64,000 nt of DNA, taken from Streptomyces sp. HPF1205 (lineage in GTDB: Bacteria; Actinomycetota; Actinomycetes; Streptomycetales; Streptomycetaceae). The position numbers and the translations under genes were made by a program. This document shows, one piece after another, positions 60,245-64,000 of this stretch. Below the pieces are notes generated by a model. It did no database searches. It had not been told where the DNA came from and saw only the letters and a list, made by a program, of their open reading frames with translations. The stretch's first letter is position 1, and each line of letters starts with the position of its first letter. The stretch covers positions 62,001 through 126,000 of the forward strand of contig NZ_JAINVH010000012.1 in NCBI RefSeq assembly GCF_020400825.1, in the 5' to 3' direction.

Positions 60245-61579
60245 TCATTTGTGGTCACGCAGGAAGGTAGGGATCTCGTCGCGGGTCGGGTAGTTCGGCA
60301 GAGGTGCCGGCTTGTCCTGGAGGAACGCGGTGATGACGGCGGCGGCTCGTTCGTTGTTGTCGTCCAGGCCGTTCCACATGTGGTGTCCGACTCCGGGCAT
60401 GTACTGCGTGCGCCGGATGGCGGGGTCATCGGCGAGGACGGTGGTCTCCCATTGACGGATCTGGGAGGAGCACTCGGCGATCATCAGCATCGCGGGGGTC
60501 CGGGACTGCCTCAGTTGCGAGGCGATGGAGGGAGAGTCCTTGACCGTCTGCTGGATGCGGAGGCTGGCGGCGGGGCTGAAGGAGAAGTTCTGTGCGGTGT
60601 CCTCGGCGGGGATGCGGTGCGCGTCGCGCGCGCAGTACGCGGATGCGGTGTCGCTGCCGAGGTCTGCGGCGGTGAAGGCGTTGTCGCCTTCGGCCTGTCC
60701 GATCAGTCCGGTGTCGGGGCTGAGGAGTCCCAGTCGCATGAGGCCGAATGCCACGGCGTACCGGGGGACGTGTGTCGATCGCGGTCCGGTCGGGGCCGGC
60801 GCGAGGCCGCGTGCGGATTTTCGGCCCTTGTGCCCGGTGATGTGTGCGGTGGGGCCATCCATGGGGCCGGGTTCGGCGATGATCGCCCGGTGCAGGCGTG
60901 CGGCGACACTCGGGTCGGCCAGGGCTCGGGTGAGCACGGCCCCGCCTGAAGAGAATCCGAGGATGTCGACCGTGCCCTTGTTCAGGCGGTCGATGAAGGC
61001 GGCAAGGTCGCTGACCGACCTGGAGATCGTGTACTGGCTTATGGGGAGCAGGTCGCTGCGTCCGCCGCCGGCCTGTTCGTAGGCGTAGACGTCGTAGCCC
61101 TGGCGGGCCAGGAGTTGCAGGAACCGGTGGTCGAGTACCGAGATGCCACGGACCGGTCCGCCATTGAGATACACGAGCGGGACGGGGCGTCGGGGGCCGG
61201 GGTTCGCAGGCGGGTAGTGGTACACCGCGACCCGGCTGCCGGTGGACAGGCGCCAGTGCTGCGTAGTCACGAACGGCAGGGCGGGCGGGTACCGCCGGGC
61301 CGTCGGCACGGTCGGAACGCAGACCGACGCCGTCAGTGCTGCCGCGACGACCACCGGCAGGAACAGCACGAGCCGCGTCGGCCGACTGCGGCGCCGACCC
61401 CGCCATATCGCGAGGGCAGCCCCGACTCCAAGGGTCGGCAACCATGAGGCGAGCCCCGAGCCTGCCCCGTCCGTGAGGGCGATCAGCGTGAGAAAGACGA
61501 CGACCAGCATCACGACGGCGGCCAGGGCCGGCAGCAAGCGTCCGGCGAAGCGGACGAGACGTATGGCGGACGTGGGCAC
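60245..61579 (-). CDS. membrane-anchored alpha/beta hydrolase
   Basis: 444 residues from a GTG start. Two or three N-terminal membrane helices (about 12-35, 43-60, 70-88) precede an alpha/beta-hydrolase domain with the oxyanion motif YLNGGPVRG, nucleophile elbow LGFSSGGAV and a likely catalytic histidine in GVGHHMWNG. The domain should lie outside the membrane. The NGGPG-like loop is like that of prolyl aminopeptidases and related esterases, so peptide or ester cleavage is possible. It diverges from a TetR gene with one operator between. Confidence 0.82.
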   Translation of the reverse strand: MPTSAIRLVRFAGRLLPALAAVVMLVVVFLTLIALTDGAGSGLASWLPTLGVGAALAIWRGRRRSRPTRLVLFLPVVVAAALTASVCVPTVPTARRYPPALPFVTTQHWRLSTGSRVAVYHYPPANPGPRRPVPLVYLNGGPVRGISVLDHRFLQLLARQGYDVYAYEQAGGGRSDLLPISQYTISRSVSDLAAFIDRLNKGTVDILGFSSGGAVLTRALADPSVAARLHRAIIAEPGPMDGPTAHITGHKGRKSARGLAPAPTGPRSTHVPRYAVAFGLMRLGLLSPDTGLIGQAEGDNAFTAADLGSDTASAYCARDAHRIPAEDTAQNFSFSPAASLRIQQTVKDSPSIASQLRQSRTPAMLMIAECSSQIRQWETTVLADDPAIRRTQYMPGVGHHMWNGLDDNNERAAAVITAFLQDKPAPLPNYPTRDEIPTFLRDHK

Positions 61580-61601
61580 AGCGGACCTCCAACAGTTTCA
61601 G

Positions 61602-61623
61602 AACGTCGTTTCAAAACGATGTT
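61602..61623. promoter_or_regulatory. 22-bp TetR-type operator
   Basis: AAC-N4-GTTT-CA-AAAC-N4-GTT, symmetrical at 18 of 22 positions, sits midway between the hydrolase and TetR start codons and probably overlaps both promoters. Confidence 0.7.
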
Positions 61624-61648
61624 ATCAAAGCGAGGTAGGCTACTGGTC

Positions 61649-62266
61649 GTGGGTAGGCCGAGAACGAACGACGAGGCCGTCAAAGAGCGGCTTGTGGAGT
61701 GCGCGACCGAGATGCTCGCCACCCGTCCACGGGAGTCACTCACGGTCCGCGCCGTGGCCGCTGCTGCCGAGGCTTCAACGACGGCGGTGTATTCGTTGTT
61801 CGGCGGTAAGGACGGGCTGATCGGCGCGGTGCGCGACAGGGCCGTCGCGGGCCTGTTCCACCACCTGTCGGCGGCGCAGACCTCCGCGGACCCTCTCGCC
61901 GACCTCTACGCGCAGGCCGTCGCCTACCGTCGTTGGGGGCGCGGACACAGCCACCTGTACACGGTGCTGTTCGGCGGCGTGCAGTCCTTCGACCCGTCGG
62001 GGGAGGTCGGTTCCAGTGACCCGATCCTTCCGCTCCTCACGGCGATCGATCGCGCGTTGGCGGCGTCCGTCCTCGTCGGCGATGCGACGGCGATCGCCCT
62101 GTCGATCTGGGCCACCCTGCACGGGCTGGTGACTCTCGAACTGGCTGGGGCCCTCGACGACGCCACGGCCGAGGCCGCATTCCGATCGGCGATTCACGCC
62201 ACGTTGCGAGGATGGGCGACCCCGGCGGTGTTCCGCAGCCTTCGCCAAGCCGAACTCGCTCATTGA
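61649..62266 (+). CDS. TetR-family transcription repressor
   Basis: 205 residues from GTG 61649 (GAGGTAGG upstream); an ATG at 61619 lies within the operator and is less likely. The helix-turn-helix is at residues 10-55 (VKERLVECATEMLATRPRESLTVRAVAAAAEASTTAVYSLFGGK), and the C-terminal domain has the WG-rich signature (YRRWGRGHSHLYTVLFGG) of the TetR_C group with WHG motif. It most likely represses itself and the divergent membrane hydrolase. Confidence 0.9.
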   Translation: MGRPRTNDEAVKERLVECATEMLATRPRESLTVRAVAAAAEASTTAVYSLFGGKDGLIGAVRDRAVAGLFHHLSAAQTSADPLADLYAQAVAYRRWGRGHSHLYTVLFGGVQSFDPSGEVGSSDPILPLLTAIDRALAASVLVGDATAIALSIWATLHGLVTLELAGALDDATAEAAFRSAIHATLRGWATPAVFRSLRQAELAH

Positions 62267-62280
62267 CAGGATCAGGGCCT

Positions 62281-62440
62281 GTTGTCCGGGCCCTCCCGGT
62301 CCCTGCCGGAGCGGAGTGCGTCGTCGGTGAAAACCGGCATGCGCTCGCGGAGGTTCTGGATGAATGAGGCGTGGCCTCTGGCGGGGGTCCACCTGGAGAA
62401 CGGGGCAGCAGATGCGGGCGTGCTCGTAGTCCGGTCGACA
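62281..62440 (-). pseudogene. remnant of a site-specific integrase / transposon-type recombinase C-terminus
   Basis: One frame reads DYEHARICCPVLQVDPRQRP, which resembles the C-terminal zinc/cysteine segment of tyrosine-recombinase-like integrases in actinomycetes. A shift then leads to FIQNLRERMPVFTDDALRSG. The rest of the gene is missing. It marks a past mobile element. Confidence 0.45.
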
Positions 62441-62754
62441 CCTCGGTGGCACTCGCCGTCGCAGCACCTCGCTCACGGCGGGAAGCCGACCTCCCGTGCG
62501 GCAAGGGGAGTTGCGGGACGACGGGGGCTGCCGGCCGCGGCGCCGCAGCGGCTCGCAGGCGCCGCGGCCGTTACCCACGGGGGCGTGCCGCTGCCGTGCG
62601 AAGGGCTGCCCGGCTGCCCGCACGCCGCGCCTGCCGCAGTGTGCCCGCCCCGGTCCCGGAGCCCGGAGGGGGCGGACGGCACGCGTCGACGGGGCATGCG
62701 CGGTGCGCATGCCCCGTCGGGCCGAAAGGGATCCGAAGATCCGAAACGAAGAGG
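62441..62754. other. gene-free region
   Basis: Nothing convincing was found beyond the integrase remnant and a short GGGCATGC-type inverted repeat near 62692-62718, which may end the Bax1-family gene. Confidence 0.4.
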
Positions 62755-63645
62755 TCAGTCGTCGCTGTTGAGAATCGTCACCACGCGCAGCACCTCCAGA
62801 TAGATCCACACCAGCGTCGTGGTCAGGCCGAAGGCCGCCAGCCATGCCTCCTCGCGCGGCGCGCCGTGGGCCACGGCGTTCTCGACCTCCTTGAAGTCCA
62901 CGGCGAGGAAGGCCGCGCCGAGCAGGATGCCGGCGATGCCGAAGAGGACGCCGAGGCCGCCGCTGTGGAAGCCGAGGCCGCGTCCCGCGCCGAAGGCGGA
63001 GAAGAGGGAGTCGGCCACCAGCAGCAGGAGGAACCCGGTGGCGGCGGAGGCGGCGAAGCCGGTGAACCTCCGGGTGACGCGGACCCAGCCCGCCCGGTAC
63101 GCGACGAGCACACCCGCGGTCACCGCGAGGGTGCCGAGCACGGCCTGGACGACCACGCCCCGCGCGATGTAGGTCGAGGTCGCGCTGGAGATCACACCGA
63201 GGAAGACGCCCTCGAACGCCGCGTACCCGAGGATCAGCGCGGGCGCCGGCGTCCGCCTGAACACCTGTACCAGCGACAGGACGAAGGCGACGAGGGCGGC
63301 TCCCACGGCGATCGCGTAGGACCGGCCGATGTCCGACTCGCCCGTCGGCAGCAGCAGCCAGGACAGCGTCGCCGTCAGGGCCACGGTGCCGAGGGTCGCC
63401 GCGGTGTGGACGACGACGTCGTCCATCGTCATCGCGGCCCGGCCCGCCCGCGCGTCCATGTCCGTGCCGGTGCCGGTGCCGGTGCCGGTGCCGGTGCCCG
63501 CGGCCGGGGTGTAGAGGGCGGCCGCGCGGTTGTCCGCCGGTCCGGTGCCGGCCGCGGCGCCCACCGGGCTGCGCACGTACGCGCCGGTCCGGCGGGCGCC
63601 GCGGGCGGCATCCCAGCGGGAGAAGACCGGGTTGCTGGTTCTCAC
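62755..63645 (-). CDS. Bax inhibitor-1 / YccA-family membrane protein
   Basis: 296 residues from GTG 63645 (GAGGAGGAAC upstream). Residues 1-75 are a soluble, low-complexity front, including six Gly-Thr dipeptides coded by a hexanucleotide repeat. Then come seven membrane helices (from VVVHTAATLGTVALTATLSWLL to VWIYLEVLRVVTIL), with the family segment GYAAFEGVFLGVIS. The family includes YccA and calcium-leak channels. The bacterial role is often stress-related. A GTCANNTGAC copy lies 150 bases upstream. Confidence 0.9.
   Translation of the reverse strand: MRTSNPVFSRWDAARGARRTGAYVRSPVGAAAGTGPADNRAAALYTPAAGTGTGTGTGTGTDMDARAGRAAMTMDDVVVHTAATLGTVALTATLSWLLLPTGESDIGRSYAIAVGAALVAFVLSLVQVFRRTPAPALILGYAAFEGVFLGVISSATSTYIARGVVVQAVLGTLAVTAGVLVAYRAGWVRVTRRFTGFAASAATGFLLLLVADSLFSAFGAGRGLGFHSGGLGVLFGIAGILLGAAFLAVDFKEVENAVAHGAPREEAWLAAFGLTTTLVWIYLEVLRVVTILNSDD
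63464..63499. repeat. hexanucleotide coding repeat
   Basis: GTGCCG is repeated six times (last unit GTGCCC), giving a (Gly-Thr)6 run in the Bax1-family protein. Slippage would keep the frame. Confidence 0.85.
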
Positions 63646-63794
63646 GTCGTTCCTCCTCGTTCGCCGCGATCCGCGGCCTGGGGCAAAGGTGTTGTCACCG
63701 GGACCCGGGCGGCACACATGCGATATGGCCGGTCCTCAGGGGCGGGTCGGCGTCCGGCCACCACTGTTCCGGCAGAGGAAGAAACGGCGCATCA

Positions 63795-63804
63795 GTCACA
63801 TGAC
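63795..63804. promoter_or_regulatory. GTCANNTGAC palindrome
   Basis: GTCACATGAC upstream of the Bax1-family gene; flanks CATCA and GGT match the copy at 25676. Confidence 0.65.
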
Positions 63805-63814
63805 GGTCAACAGG

Positions 63815-63854
63815 CCGGACCGGCACACGTGACGGAACACGTGTGCCGGTCCGG
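63815..63854 (-). terminator. 17-bp perfect hairpin after the CGNR gene
   Basis: Two perfect 17-bp arms, built around CCGGACCGG and CACGTG, surround the loop ACGGAA, 25 bases beyond the stop of the gene at the right edge. Confidence 0.75.
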
Positions 63855-63878
63855 GCCCGCTCGCGAGTCCGCGTCGCG

Positions 63879-64000
63879 TCAGGAGGCGACCGCAGCGGGT
63901 GTGTTCTTCTTGCGGGCGCGGTAGGCGGCGGCTTTGATCTTGTTTCCGCAGGATTCCATGCCGCACCATTGGCGGCGCATGCCGCGGGAGCGGTCGATGT
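63879..64000 (-). CDS. CGNR zinc-finger protein (C-terminal end)
   Basis: The last 40 codons of a gene that begins outside the window. They read RSRGMRRQWCGMESCGNKIK and then AAAYRARKKNTPAAVAS. The C-x3-4-C and CGNx(K/R) pattern is the treble-clef CGNR finger found at the end of ABATE-domain regulators in Streptomyces. DNA binding is presumed for the family. Confidence 0.85.
   Translation of the reverse strand, partial: IDRSRGMRRQWCGMESCGNKIKAAAYRARKKNTPAAVAS

Overview
The window is high-GC actinobacterial chromosome, almost certainly Streptomyces. It has very GC-rich third codon positions, many GTG and some TTG starts, AGGAGG-like ribosome sites, three SsgA-like (SALP) morphogenesis proteins, three large LuxR-type (LAL) regulators, a SpoIIE/PP2C phosphatase and an actinobacterial type VII secretion (ESX/WXG100) locus. 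No rRNA, tRNA, CRISPR array or intact insertion sequence was seen. This reads as accessory, arm-like DNA: many short regulator/enzyme pairs, several gene remnants and one very large secretion-toxin island.

Region 1 (1-26.6 kb) is a mosaic of small redox, detoxification and regulatory units. It holds the 3' end of a LAL regulator, a TetR/epoxide-hydrolase unit with three copies of one operator, an NTF2-like protein, an alpha/beta hydrolase facing an SRPBCC protein, a GAF-PP2C-ATPase phosphatase, a short peptide gene, a TetR/SDR divergon, an Ohr/OsmC protein, a frameshifted SALP, a glyoxalase-fold protein, a GPP34 protein, two complete LALs, two intact SALPs, another SRPBCC protein and a Tat-exported hydrolase. 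Remnants of a hydrolase, a 5'-nucleotidase and a carboxylesterase lie between them.

Region 2 (27.3-51.3 kb) is a type VII secretion island. In order it encodes a membrane-anchored ricin-type lectin, a YbaB/EspL-like protein, two WXG100 proteins, an EccD-like channel protein, a beta-helix/AAA+ fusion (EccA-like), an opposite-strand partner protein, two more WXG100-like proteins, an EccC ATPase with three P-loop domains, and a 3850-residue cargo. The cargo starts with a WXG100-like domain and carries two zinc-protease-like modules, a TIKI/EreA/ChaN-like GX2H module, an unassigned domain and two nearly identical papain-fold (Tox-PL-like) modules. No EccB, EccE, mycosin or obvious immunity gene is adjacent.

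Region 3 (51.8-64 kb) has a universal stress protein, a TetR/NTF2 divergon, two ABC-F proteins behind a likely transcription attenuator, a tannase/feruloyl-esterase protein, small membrane proteins, a hydrolase/TetR divergon, an integrase remnant, a Bax1-inhibitor-family protein and the end of a CGNR zinc-finger gene.

Two repeated intergenic elements tie distant parts together. One is a 21-bp palindrome (RTCAC-N11-GTGAY, six full copies and one half copy) in front of unrelated stress or enzyme genes. The other is a 10-bp palindrome, GTCANNTGAC (nine exact and two near copies, all found between genes). Each of the four TetR genes has its own, different, inverted-repeat operator.
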